Shown here in pieces: positions 25,871 through 36,400 of a stretch of 64,000 nucleotides of DNA. A program made the position numbers and the translations under genes. This stretch comes from Phorcus lineatus (Eukaryota; Mollusca; Gastropoda; Trochida; Trochidae). Positions within the stretch are counted from its first letter, which is position 1; every line of letters begins with the position of its first letter. The notes beneath the pieces are model-generated. The model saw only the letters and a list, made by a program, of their open reading frames with translations. It was not told the origin of the DNA and did no database searches. The stretch is from NCBI GenBank assembly GCA_921293015.1, contig OV121097.1, forward strand, positions 29,919,429 through 29,983,428, read 5' to 3'.

Positions 25871-26169
25871 GAAAGATTTTTCAAACTTTTGTTAGCAGCT
25901 AAGATAATGAAATAAAATATAAGCTTAAAAATGCAAATAGAGAAACGACATTATCATACAAAAAATACATTAAAGTAATATATTTCAAATCATCACTGAG
26001 TATTATATACTGAATATATAAATAGCTATAAATCTTATAAAAATGGGGTGTGCTGATTAAATGTTGATGTCACAATTGTATCAAATTGATCGAGAGAATG
26101 AGGGAGTGGGGTTTAATGTGACTTCAACAATATTTCAGTCCATCAGCAAGTACTCTACATGAGAAAAGG

Positions 26170-26485
26170 ATTTTATTACTCGCCCGTTGAAGATTCCGCC
26201 GTTTAATAAATCTACAATGTTATTACACATTGTCACACGACGTCACAAAGTTAGCGGCGCGGTAACAATGGTAATCTCGGCGATGTTCATGCTTTTCTTT
26301 GATATAATTCAGCGAGTTATAAATAAAATACTAAACTCGGTCCCGTTTAATTACATTATTATGAAACTCGTGAATGGTATCGGTATCTAACTCGCTTTCG
26401 CTCGTTAAATACCAAAACCACAACCCGTTCCATATATATGTTATTGAACGGGACGTCGCTAGTATTCTCTATGTAGTATATAGTC
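26170..26485 (+). mobile_element. Second foldback element of the TGACGTCA family
   Basis: Same 5' start (TTTTATTACTCGCCCGTT), one CGACGTCA at about 26238, and the loop word ACTCGCTTTCGCTCGTT at about 26391. It is flanked by looser inverted arms (ATACTAAACTCGGTCCCGTT on the left, a complementary AACGGGACGTCGCTAGTAT on the right). It lies 300 bases after the first copy in the same orientation, so it may have come with it as a tandem pair or inserted separately. Short ORFs across it follow from the repeat structure and are not genes. Confidence 0.7.
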
Positions 26486-26934
26486 TCTTACAGATTATAG
26501 ATCAACAACCAGAGATTATATCCATCATGCGTTTCTCAAAACTCGTAATGACTCGTTGCGGGATTTCTCCCTGCAATAATACTAGCGGCCGCGTATAAGT
26601 GAAATATTCTTGAAAAGCGGCGTTAAACACCATATCACCTCACCTCCTATTTTAGACCAAACAACATATCTATCAAATGTTCAAGCTATGTACTTTTCAG
26701 ATGTTCCGATGCTGAAGTTTTAAAAGGAGGTTTATAATCAACTTCTTATATTTTAGCATCATAATACATACTATCCTAACATGACATGGTGATCAGTTTA
26801 CAATATCACTTACATCAATTGATTCATCCTTTTGTTTAAAAGAATTAACCTTATTTTCATTGAAATCTTTTCAATAATGGTTTTTCCTTTGTATTTATAA
26901 GTGCAAGTATAAAAGCAAACATTTTAGCCTGTTA

Positions 26935-27260
26935 AGCGTTGAGCAGAAGTTATCTCATTATCGTTTGGCTATTCGTTTACGACCTTTCAAGGTTAAAATT
27001 GGTGGACAGAGATATCCTTCAAAGACTTACGATTGTTTCAGCTTACTGATCACTCAATCTCACAAATTGTACAATCTATCAAGGATAACATGCACATCTT
27101 CTCAGCGAGACCTCATGAAATAGGGATTTCAACGTGAAACACATCTATCACGACTAGAAAAAAATCCCAAGGGAATTCAGGAATTAACAGAAGCTTCCAA
27201 CATTGGATTTAGTCATTGAAACATTTACCATTCGACGTTGAACGTCTACAGGCCAGCCAT
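26935..27260. repeat. Block c of unit B
   Basis: Aligns to 19123-19470 and 31865-32225. Relative to both it lacks about 14 bases in the middle, near 27111, and has extra small changes. The minus-strand frame open in A and C is closed here by an early stop. This is the clearest argument that block c is not protein-coding. Confidence 0.6.
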
Positions 27261-27616
27261 ACCTCTGGAACACTTCTTTATTGCAGTGGGCTTTCCTTCA
27301 TACAGATTTTGTGCCAAATTATAAGTTCAAAATAAGTTGCATATCCAAAATCATCAGTCAGTCAATATTATGATTTCCCTTAGAGAGAACAGCATTAAAT
27401 TGACGTTACACTCTGTTACTGCTTATTTTGAGGAAATGCAAAAATGCTATCTTCAGATAAATTGAAAATTTCAATAGAAATCTGTTATTTCAATTCTTTA
27501 AAAAAACCAATGCATATTCATTGTATAACGTATCTTATTATTACAAAAAAATCTCAGACAACAATACACTGAAACAAATACAAGGTTCTCCAAGAAACTA
27601 TTAAAATTTCTAAGAA

Positions 27617-27960
27617 ATGGAAAGTACAAGAAAGAAAATCGTGAGAGATATCACCAAACCAGATCAGGTGTTAGTTTTATTTCTTAAGAGGCAATCTGAT
27701 ATTCAAAATAATGCTTTAAAAATGAAACTCATCTCCCGTTTAGAAATTCTCCAATTTATCAATGTTTCGCTTGCATGCATTTTACAGGACACAAGGGACA
27801 TCAAAATTGTGAAATATGAGATGAACAATAAACGAGTAATGTTTCTTTCTGACAACAAATATTCTACGACAGGAAAGTCAGAATAGGTCAATTTTGACAA
27901 CAATTCAATCAATTGAACAAACTCCAGGCCTTTCGAAGGACAGCTCTCAAATAAAGTCAA
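27617..27960. repeat. Block d of unit B
   Basis: Closely matches unit C at 32640-32955. Shared words include AAACTCATCTCCCGTTTAG, TTTATCAATGTTTC, TGAGATGAACAATAAACGAG and AGGTCAATTTTGACA. Overlapping ORFs exist on both strands (27617-27886 plus, 27703-27960 minus; in C 32653-32895 plus, 32601-32858 minus). Indels of non-triplet length separate the copies, so I do not call a gene. Confidence 0.55.
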
Positions 27961-28309
27961 AACATTAATAACGTTAATGAGACACTGCTCTCATTTTATA
28001 TAATTACTGGGCAGTAACTTTTCATCACTATAAAATATAAGAGGATTCCTTCATTCAATAGCAATAAGAAGTAGTCTTTTTTGTCACAGAATTAGTTTTA
28101 AATCGTTCCTTGTTTCCCATTTCCAACATAAAAGTTCTAAATGCTCAACAGAAATTTGTCATTACTATCACATAAAGGAACACCCCACATTCAACAGCAC
28201 TATGACATATTATTTTATCACAAAAGAATTTCAAACTCGTACCTTGTTTCCTATTTCCAGTATATTACCTTCGGGTCTTAACCTAAATGATACATTTGTC
28301 ACGCTATTC

Positions 28310-28630
28310 GAACCCTAACTTGCCTTGGTAGATGTACCGTAAGAGTAAAATGTTCTTTCTCCTTATTTCAATCATATTCTACTCAAAATAGAAAAATGAA
28401 ACAACAGGGTATGCCCTCGAGCAAATATGCCTTCAAAATGCGGTTTACCATGATTTGTCAACAATAAGATTTATCTAAGCCTGGTTTGTTCCATCACCTT
28501 CCTGCAGTTTCAAATATCATATTGAATTTACCTTTTCAATAACACTGATAATGCCTTACAGTTTTGTCCTTAATCTGTTTATTCTTTTCAGCAATTTAGC
28601 ATTCCAAATTTGACCTATAGCAAATCTTTT
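28310..28630. repeat. Block e of unit B
   Basis: Matches 33118-33300 in unit C through TTCGAACYCTAACT, CCTTGGTAGATGTAC, AAATGTTCTTTYTC and CACTCAAAATAG-like words. It also matches unit A at about 21390-21500 through ATGCCCTCGAGCA and CCTGGTTTGTTCCA. Confidence 0.55.
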
Positions 28631-29239
28631 AAAATTTGAAACTTTGTTTTCATCAAAATACTTTTTGATAGATCATTTTTATTATTGAAAAACGATTTTA
28701 CAAAATGGTTTCACAAAAGATTTGTAAGAAGTGAAGGGATTTCCTTTACCCAGGCCTGAACCCGTTATCTGCATTAAAGGATAGTCATGTCTCTTTAGGA
28801 AACACCGTTTGAGCATAAAGTCGCATTTAACATGCTTAGAGTTCTGCCAATGTGAGGATTTGTGTTTAGTTTCTAAACACTGTAAGCTACTGTTGAAAAG
28901 CAGAGCTATATGATGTATTCCAAACAACTAGAGTAGGAACGAGGACAGAATATCAAACTATATTTAAATGTAGCGAATGAAAACGTTGTATCAGTCGTAT
29001 AATTTCAAATAACTGAAATTAGGGGAATTAATTTTCATAATAATTGTAAAAAAAACTAAATCCAAAAATCATAACACTAAATACAATATAACAAAACTCA
29101 AACGAGTGGATGTTTTTAAAAGCACTGACTATTTTTAAATAAAATAACGGTTGAACTATTGCATTCAACAATGTTGATACCATGCATGTCATACAAATTT
29201 GTTCTTACAAATTGATTTTTGTTTGATTTGTTCAGTTTC

Positions 29240-29440
29240 ATATGCTCAAATTATATTCATATAAATGCTTACAGATCAATCTGCTAGTAAACATCTGATT
29301 ACATGAAATTACTGGTTTAAGCGGATGTCATGAATCATTACTTCCTTGTCAACATTTCAATTTGCAAAATTTGATTCTTTCAGTAGCTTTTCTCTGGCAT
29401 TATGATAACAAGAGGCATGTTTTGATAGACTGATGTCATT
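29240..29440. repeat. Block f of unit B, near-identical to unit C
   Basis: The 62 bases at 29306-29367 differ from 33481-33542 by a single substitution, while flanking sequence outside the block is visibly more diverged. It contains TTAAGCGGATGTCATGAATC and CTTGTCAACATTTC. This is the most strongly preserved island of the tandem units and a candidate protein-binding core. Confidence 0.65.
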
Positions 29441-29471
29441 TGTGGTGTATTAAAACAAATTATGATTCAAT

Positions 29472-30605
29472 CCCCGATGGGCTTATGGCATGGCAAGGTC
29501 TAAAGAGCTGAAAAGGTGTGTGTAGACTCCTTGGCCAACGGGGATTCTAAATTGTAGATTTTGTGACCCCATGACCCCAAATGAGGTCAGAGGGGTCAAA
29601 ACATGAAAAACCTATTTTCATCTTCTTCTCCAGTTCCGAAAGGTCCAGAGAGCTGAATAGTTGTGTGTAGACTCCTTGGCCACTGGAGATTCTAAATTGT
29701 AGGTTTAGTGACCCCATGACCCCAAATGGGGTCACAGGGGTCAAAACCTGAAAAACCTATTTTCATCTTCTTCTCCAGTTCCAAAAGGTCTAAAGAGCTG
29801 AAAAGGTGTGTGTAGACTCCTTGGCCAACGGGGATTCTAAATTGTAGGTTTGGTGACCCCATGACCCCAAATGGGGTCACAGGGGTCAAAACCTGAAAAA
29901 CCTATTTTCATCTTCTTCTCCAGTTCCAAAAGGTCTAGAGAGCTGAAAAGGTGTGTGTAGACTCCTTGGCCAACGGGGATTCTAAATTGTAGGTTTGGTG
30001 ACCCCTTGACCCTAAGTGGGGTCACAGGGGTCAAAACCTGAAAAACCTATTTTCATCTTCTTCTCCAGTTCCAAAAGGTCTAGAGAGCTGAAAAGGTGTG
30101 TGTAGACTCCTTAGCCAACAGGGATTCTAAATTGTAGGTTTGGTGACCCCATGACGCCAAATGGGGCCACAGGGGTCAAAACCTAAAAAACCTAATTTCA
30201 TCTTTTTCCCTAGTTCCAAAAGGTCTAGAGAGCTGAAAAATTGTGTGAAGACTCCTTGGACACTGGGGATTCTAAATTGTAGGTTTTGTGACCACTTGAC
30301 CCCAAATGGGGTCACAGGGGTCAAAACCTTAAAATCCTACTTTCATCTTCTTCTCCAGTTCCAAAAGGTCTTGATAGCTTAATAGTTGTGTGTAGACTCC
30401 TTGGATAATGGGGATTCTGAATTGTAGGTTCGGTGACCCCTTGACCCCAAATGGGCAATGGGCCTTTTTTATTTGATTGTGAATAACTCGGACGTTGGGA
30501 TAGGCTATCTTTCCTACACTGCCCATGACCCCATGGTTTAAACCACAACGCTTATTTCTATCAAAAGTCTGATGAGCTACAGAGCCCATGGCTCTATTTT
30601 TACTA
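29472..30605. mobile_element. Satellite-bearing insertion interrupting unit B
   Basis: Unit C runs on after ACGATTCAATC at about 33645, but unit B stops at the matching ATGATTCAATC at about 29461-29471. There it enters a CCCGATGGGC flank, the 145-bp array, and a right flank ending GAGCTACAGAGCCCATGGCTC. The right-end word occurs inverted at about 56556-56576 as CATGGGCTCTGTAGCTCAT, with an unrelated surround. This is what the end of a dispersed element would look like. Non-autonomous Helitron-like elements with internal tandem repeats are known in bivalves, but the class here is not established. Confidence 0.5.
29495..30456. repeat. Tandem array, 145-bp period, seven copies without period drift
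   Basis: The word GATTCTAAATTGTAG (GATTCTGAATTGTAG in the last) begins at 29543, 29688, 29833, 29978, 30123, 30268 and 30413, a spacing of exactly 145 each time. The array therefore has substitutions but no net indel between copies. Each unit carries TGACCCCATGACCCC followed by GGGGTCACAGGGGTCA. Minus-strand ORFs of about 65 codons recur with the repeat, but 145 is not a multiple of three, so they are by-products. The first and last units are partial. Confidence 0.95.
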
Positions 30606-30859
30606 CTTTTTATCGAAAATGAGAAGATATGATTGACAAAAATTCATTAACATGAACATAACAACTACTATAAAAAATGTAAATGAGATAGGTTAATGTT
30701 TGACATTTTGACAAATTGTTTAAGCAGATTAACTGTTACTCACAAATGGTCTTACTTGTGTTGTTTATCTATCATACATGTACATGTACAGCTGCATACC
30801 AACACTTTGTTCACATACCTGCGTATCGTAGTGCACATATTATATAATTGGGCATACCT
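30606..30859. other. Short spacer
   Basis: A+T-rich link between the satellite insertion and unit C. It includes a palindromic ACATGTACATGTACA run at about 30775-30790. Nothing else was seen. Confidence 0.4.
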
Positions 30860-30904
30860 TTGAGGCATCGTAGCACTGTGAAAAAGAAAATGCATTATTT
30901 TGAA

Positions 30905-31115
30905 GCTGAATCTGAATGTAATTTACTGTTGTCACGAGATGCACATCTATTGCGATTGAGTTTCCCAACTCAATGGAATCAAATATTACCAATATTCATT
31001 GTAGGGTTTTGTAATCGAATATATATAACTGGATGTTATTAATACAAGCAAACGCATCATATAGGAAACTGGTCGTATTCTTCTCAGAATGACAGCAAGT
31101 TAAAAGCTTAATCAA
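30905..31115. repeat. Block a of unit C
   Basis: AATTTACTGTTGTCACGMGATGC, a GAGTTT/TAGTTT word, GTAGGTTTTGTAAT-like sequence, GATGTTATTAA and CGTATTCTTCTCAGAATG are shared in order with 34855-35035 (unit D). The first word is quoted here in consensus form. Only a very short similarity (TTTTGTCACGCGATTCTCATCC) is seen elsewhere, near 40240. Confidence 0.55.
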
Positions 31116-31454
31116 ATCTAACAATCTAAGCAGTATATATATATATTTCGACATACTTGTAGCAGATAATTGCTTAGACTTTTACATGAGGAACTAAATA
31201 TGCACAATTAATAGATAAAGCACGCCAGTTTTAATTTTCCAGGTTACCGTGTGCTCTATCTACCGACTGCCCGCTAACAACACTTGCGAACATTTGGGAA
31301 TCAAATAAGACTATTTACAAACATGTTTACCTAGTCGCGACAATGATAAGATGTTGTTTTGCAGTCTATAACGAATGGTTTACAGATGTGGTGATAATGA
31401 TCTTACGTTTAACATTTCGTACTTAATAACCCTTCTCTGGTTGTAGCATGTCTA

Positions 31455-31951
31455 AGTAGAGGCGTAATACACTAGTCGTTTGCGTATTTTATTTAATGTT
31501 TACGTTTGAAAAACACACTTCATCAGTTTACAGAATTGAGAACATTGATTCATCGTTAGCTAACATTAGTATAAATGCAAACGCCAAGTAAATTCATATG
31601 TATCATGTCTGAAGAGTTGAGCCCAAATCATCCCATTATTTTGTAGCTATCTGTTTATGACCTTTCTAGGCTGAAATTGGTGGACAAATATATCCTTCAA
31701 AGTAGAGGCGTAATACACTAGTCGTTAGCGCCTTTTATTGGATGTTTACGTTTGTAAAACACACTCCATCAGTTTACAGAATTGAGAACATTGATTCTTA
31801 GTTAGTTAACGTACATTAGTATAAATGCAAACACCAAGTAAATCTGTATGTATCGTGTGTACATACTTGAGCCCAAATCATCCCATTATATTGCAGCTAT
31901 ATGTTAATGACCTTTCTAGGCTGAAATTGTTGGACAAAGATATCCTTCAAA
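31455..31951. repeat. Direct tandem duplication, 246-bp unit
   Basis: AGTAGAGGCGTAATACACTAG starts at 31455 and again at 31701. The following sequence matches through to the GGCTGAAATTG / TATCCTTCAA end of each copy, at roughly 85-90 percent by eye. The duplicated segment joins the end of block b to the start of block c. Unit C therefore has one and a half c blocks. The duplication happened within unit C after the units separated. Confidence 0.8.
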
Positions 31952-32225
31952 AGCTACTGAGTGTTTAAGCTTCCTCCTCTCTTCATCTCACAAATTGTAC
32001 AATCTATCAAGGATGACATGCACATCTTCAAAGTGACACTTGGGATGCAGACTTCGTGAAATGGGGATGTCAAACGTGAAAGACATCTATCATGACTAGA
32101 AGAAAATCTCCAGAGAGTGGATGAATTAACAGAAGCTTCCAACATTGGATTAAGTCATTGAGACAGCGAGTCATGGGACCATTAACCATTTAACGTTGAA
32201 CGTGTACATGCCCTCAATCCATAAC
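31865..32225. repeat. Block c of unit C
   Basis: Ungapped match of 31988-32147 to unit A 19246-19405, with about 15 differences. TTGTACAATCTATCAAGG, CTTCGTGAAATGGGGAT and AGAAGCTTCCAACATTG are kept. A 63-codon minus-strand ORF at 31954-32145 parallels that in unit A, but substitutions alter most codons they touch, so it is probably not translated. Confidence 0.65.
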
Positions 32226-32639
32226 TCTGGAACGCTTCTTCATTGCAGTGTGCTTGCCTTTAATACAGAATTTGTGCCAAAATGAATGGTTCGAAATAAG
32301 TTGAATGTCAAAAACTCATCATTTGGTCAATATATTAATTTCCCATATAGAAAACAGCATGAGATCTGATATTACATTCTATTACTGCTTATTTTAAGGA
32401 TATGTCAAAATGCCATCTCAAAACCGATTGAAAATTAGAAAAAAATAGAAATTTGTCATTTCAAACTAAAAATTCAAAATCATGTATATTTTCATTATAG
32501 GAACTATATTTTACAACAAAGAGACAACAATACACTGCAAAACATTCAAGATGGTCAAAAGAAACAATTAGAACTTAATATCAAGGAATTTAGCAAGCGC
32601 TTACAAACAAATTATCAAAAATGACGTAAGACGGAAAAT

Positions 32640-32955
32640 AAGAGAATCGTGTGTGCTATCACTAACCAGATGTAAGTTTGATTTCTTTAAGGGCAATCTG
32701 CTATTCAAAATAATAGCTTTAAAACTGAAACTCATCTCCCGTTTAGCAATTCTCCCATTTATCAATGTTTCACTTGCATGCTTTTTACTGGACACGTGGG
32801 GCATCAAAATTGAGAAATATGAGATGAACAATAAACGAGTAATATTATTTTCCGACATATTTTGCGACAGGAAGGTCAGAATAGGTCAATTTTGACAGCA
32901 AAGGTCGCTTCATTGAAGCAAGTGTTTCGGAGGCCAGTTCTCAAATAAAGACAAA
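32640..32955. repeat. Block d of unit C
   Basis: Counterpart of 27640-27960. Both begin with an AATCGTG..GCTATCAC / ATATCACC word and end with AGGTCAATTTTGACA followed by a GAAGC/GAA..GGCC segment. Non-triplet indels separate the copies. Confidence 0.55.
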
Positions 32956-33419
32956 ATATTGGTGACATTAATAACAGTATGCTGACAAGTAACTGAACTT
33001 TTCATTACCATAAAATGCAAGTAATACCATACACTCAATAGCACTATGATGCTTTGTTTTTTTACCACAACATGAATTAAAACTCGTTCCTTTTTTATTA
33101 TTTCCTGCATAAAAGTTACGCTATTCGAACTCTAACTGCCCTTGGTAGATGTACTGTTGAAGTGAAATGTTCTTTTTCTTCATGTGAATCATACTCCACT
33201 CAAAATAGCAAAGAGAACAACAGGTTATGTTCTCAAGCAAAGACGTTAATTTCACTTCAAAACTCAGTTTTATCAATAACATGATGTATCTAAGCCAATA
33301 TAGTATCTGTAGCCTTCTTGTTCAATAACAATGACTATACCTTATAATATTTTGAGACATTAAAAAGGCTGAACTTCCTTTTGAAAGACTAATTTGACAG
33401 ATTTGCAAAGTCGCATTTG

Positions 33420-33610
33420 CTCAATTTAGATACACATATACGAGTACAGATCCATCTACTAGTAAATATCTGATTATGTGAAATTACTGGCTTAAGCGGA
33501 TGTCATGAATCATTACTTCCTTGTCAACATTTCAATTTGCAATATAATGATTCTTTCAGTAGCTTTGCTCTAGCATTCTGATAACATTTTGATAGATTGA
33601 TTGCGTGAGT
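33420..33610. repeat. Block f of unit C
   Basis: Core at 33481-33542 with a single difference from unit B (29306-29367). The shared region extends with small changes through GATTCTTTCAGTAGCTTT to GATAAC. Confidence 0.65.
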
Positions 33611-33954
33611 TACATGCTTGGCGTATTTAACAAACAAATTACGATTCAATCAATATATAAAATACATCATTAATGTAATCAAAACTATGGAACAATCATG
33701 ATCAGGCCGGATATTGATACATTGAAATGATACATCAGGATAAAGAAGAATAAATCCTTCGACACATTCACACAAAATCGCTTTTGCCAGCAACAAACAG
33801 CTTTTCCTCCTACATGGCATATAGTACTGTTTGGGAAATTCACTGGCTTGGTGTATGTAATAATACAAATCAATGTTGAAAATGCAAGTGTCCAGGAGAC
33901 ACCAACAAACCGCTAACAGCGCTCTCTATACTCCCTCAAATAGCCGTTTCCTAC

Positions 33955-34260
33955 ACATGTTCTTACTGACAGTGTAAACTGAATGAAGATAGAAATGATC
34001 AAAGACTTCTAAATCTGTTTACCTTGACATTAAGGCAATCGGTTGATGAGCACTTGTATGATTGTACAGTCAAATTTCAGATGATTATGCCACAACTGTA
34101 ATGGCTGAAATATTGCCCAAGTGGCTCTGAACAGTAAATTGTCCACTTCGCTCCGAGTCCACGTTCTTACTGACAGTATAAAATGTATGAAGATAGAAAT
34201 GATCAAATACTTCTAAAAACCTCTAATGGCTTAAATATTGCCCAAGAGACGCTAAATAAT
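33955..34260. repeat. Local tandem duplication, ~204-bp offset
   Basis: GTTCTTACTGACAGTGTAAA at about 33959 is repeated at about 34163 as GTTCTTACTGACAGTATAAA. Both are followed by GAAGATAGAAATGATCAAA and ACTTCTAAA. A TAATGGCTGAAATATTGCCCA word at about 34099 recurs near 34222 with a different spacing, so the second copy has lost about 80 bases. Confidence 0.7.
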
Positions 34261-34854
34261 ATGCCACTTACTCGGACGACTGTGTATGGATGGGAGCATG
34301 GATGTTTCGCCATACTTTTGATATTATAAGGGGTGACATTCAAAGTGAAAAGAAAATGAACTTTGATGGCTAAAATGTTTTAAAAGAACATCAAAATTAC
34401 TTACAAATTTATATGAGTAAGATACTCTAAAATGCTCTTGTATACTTAATCTATTTTACATGTTACTCTATCTTTCAAATGACAAAATAACATTCTTTTA
34501 AGAATGAAAGAAGTGTAAGAAAAGAACTAACCAATGCTTTGCAAATGATGTTTTTCGAATGGACGTCACTGACTGCACAACTAACTTTGACTGAATACAA
34601 TCAGTTTTGAAATAATTTGTGGTGGTTACTATAATTCTCAAAATGTATGTCACAATTGGTAACAAACAACTTAAACATTACTCTCAAGGCATAATAAACA
34701 GAATTGCTAATCACAAAATAAACCATAATCATTGATTGCATTGTGAGAGCCTTTCATCATGTGCATCATTTTACCCAAGTGTTTCTGTAATGGCTTTCAT
34801 GTTATGGTTTTCTTATCTGAAGGATGATAGAATATTCAGGATTGTAATCTGAAA
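34261..34854. other. Spacer between units C and D
   Basis: A+T-rich. Nothing recognised. Confidence 0.4.
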
Positions 34855-36020
34855 CTAATTTACTGTTGTCACGCGATGCTCATCCAATGAGATTTAGTTT
34901 CCAAACTCAATTGCCAATATTCAGAGTAGGTTTTGTAATTAAGTGTAAATAACTTGATGTTATTAAACAGACAAACCACATCGCAATAATACCGATCGTA
35001 TTCTTCTCAGAATGCCAGCATATTAAAATAATTCTAACATGGAGACCTTATGAATACCATTCTAGCCACCTGATGTAAATCATTTTATATGAATGAAAAA
35101 GAGGAACTAATCAACCCATTAATTTAAGAAAGAAACTATAACTATAGTAGCAAATATACGTAAACTCATTTCAAAGCAGATGAGCAAAATCATTTCTACA
35201 AATGTGCGCTGTTTGAATCAAAATAAAAGTCAGAAAAAACCCAATGTTTTTGACAATTCTTTTATAAAAAGACTATGATATTTTCACTTTACATTGACAA
35301 TGAGAAATCAGGTGACACAATTTTAGAAATTTAAATTACCCTATTACCCTTATGTTTTTATCATGTCAAGGCATCTTTGAAGCCTATTTATGTCAAAGAA
35401 AAGATTAAACAGATTTGACAGTACCAAAATCTATATAGTTGTTGTAATGTCGGTCCTCCATTATAAGATTATTAGTACCTTGAAGCCCCGAAGGTGAAAT
35501 ATCTAGTCTGTTGCATTTGACAGCAGTTCCTTACCAAACCATACCATTTGCCTGAATCTGAGAGTGTGCTTTCAACACTCGCAAGGGAATCGACCCGAAA
35601 AATTAAAAGAAGTTTCACTATTGCAGATAGTATGTTCCGAAATATGATATAAAAACTTTAAATCACTCATCTAAATCAATCAATTTCAAAGCAATATAAA
35701 CATTGCAACATTCCATGTAGGAGTTGAATTGCTTAGACTTTTAAATGAGGAACTTGATATGCACAATTCATAGATAAAGCACGCCTTTTTTAATTCCCAG
35801 GGTAATGTTTAGGTTACCTACCGACTGTTTGCTAAATCAACACTGGCAAACACAAATTGGGATCTAATAAGACTATTTTCAACATGTTTACCTAATGGCC
35901 ACAATGATAAGCTGTTGTGTTGTAGACAGTAACTAATGGTTTACAGATGTGGTGATAATGAGCTTACGTTTAACATTCTGTACCTTGTAACCCTTCCCTG
36001 GTTATGGCAGACTGAACTAG
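34855..36020. repeat. Partial tandem noncoding unit D (blocks a and b only)
   Basis: Block a at 34855-35035 and block b at 35730-36015 match unit C. Block b shares TTGCTTAGACTTTTAAATGA, ATAGATAAAGCACGCC, AACATGTTTACCTA and TTTACAGATGTGGTGATAAT. No blocks c-g follow, so the array ends here by truncation or the right part has decayed beyond recognition. Confidence 0.6.
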
Positions 36021-36099
36021 GAGCATGATGCACCAGTGGTTTGCCTATTTTATTATAGGATTTCAGATGAAATACCGTATTCAGTAAGCGGAATTATCA

Positions 36100-36400
36100 A
36101 TTCACATGGCGAGAACATGTTATTTCTCTGAGTAGAGTGGAAATATCATGTTATCATTACTAAAACGACATCATCATGCAATGGCCGTCATAACGTCACA
36201 CATTTATCGTAGCGACATGCACTTTCAACTATTGTATCATCCTCTATTTGTGTGTTTACATTGTTAGAATCACGTGATGAATAAAAAATTACAATTCCTG
36301 ACAAAAACCATGTTTATTTTATCCCATGTGGTGGAAGAATTAAATATTTTCACTCGTGGCTGCGACCAGCGCAAATAAACTTTCTAGCTTACTCGATAAA
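36100..36400 (+). mobile_element. Diverged TGACGTCA-family element (probable)
   Basis: GTCATAACGTCACA at about 36187, then TGTGTGTTTACATTGTTAGAATC and GATGAATAAAAAATTACAATTCC. The latter two are compared by fragments with GTGTGTTTAAAATTTAAATAG and TAATAAAGAAATTATAACCC at 57.54-57.59 kb. The CTCGTGG near 36354 is in the expected stem position. No perfect hairpin remains, so this would be an old copy. The 97-codon ORF at 36356-36649 shows no known motif. Confidence 0.4.

Larger units (their letters stand above)
25020..29471. repeat. Tandem noncoding unit B
   Basis: Second unit of the 18-36 kb array. It holds block b (25029-25410, itself partly doubled), block c (26935-27260), block d (27640-27960), block e (28310-28520) and block f (29240-29440), in the same order as units A and C. 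Two foldback elements have inserted between b and c, and the unit is cut off at its 3' end by the 145-bp satellite. From block d onward it resembles unit C more than unit A. Confidence 0.6.
30860..34260. repeat. Tandem noncoding unit C
   Basis: Third unit. It holds block a (30905-31115), block b (31205-31450), block c (partial 31615-31700, full 31865-32225), block d (32640-32955), block e (33118-33300), block f (33420-33610) and block g (33880-34010). It is the most compact unit, because it lacks the SINE and foldback insertions of A and B. Two small secondary tandem duplications have occurred inside it. Confidence 0.6.

Noticed and set aside
29547-30324. Series of similar 65-codon minus-strand ORFs
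   Set aside because: They are produced by the 145-bp repeat. The period is not a multiple of three, so they cannot form one repeat protein, and each is closed by the next unit.
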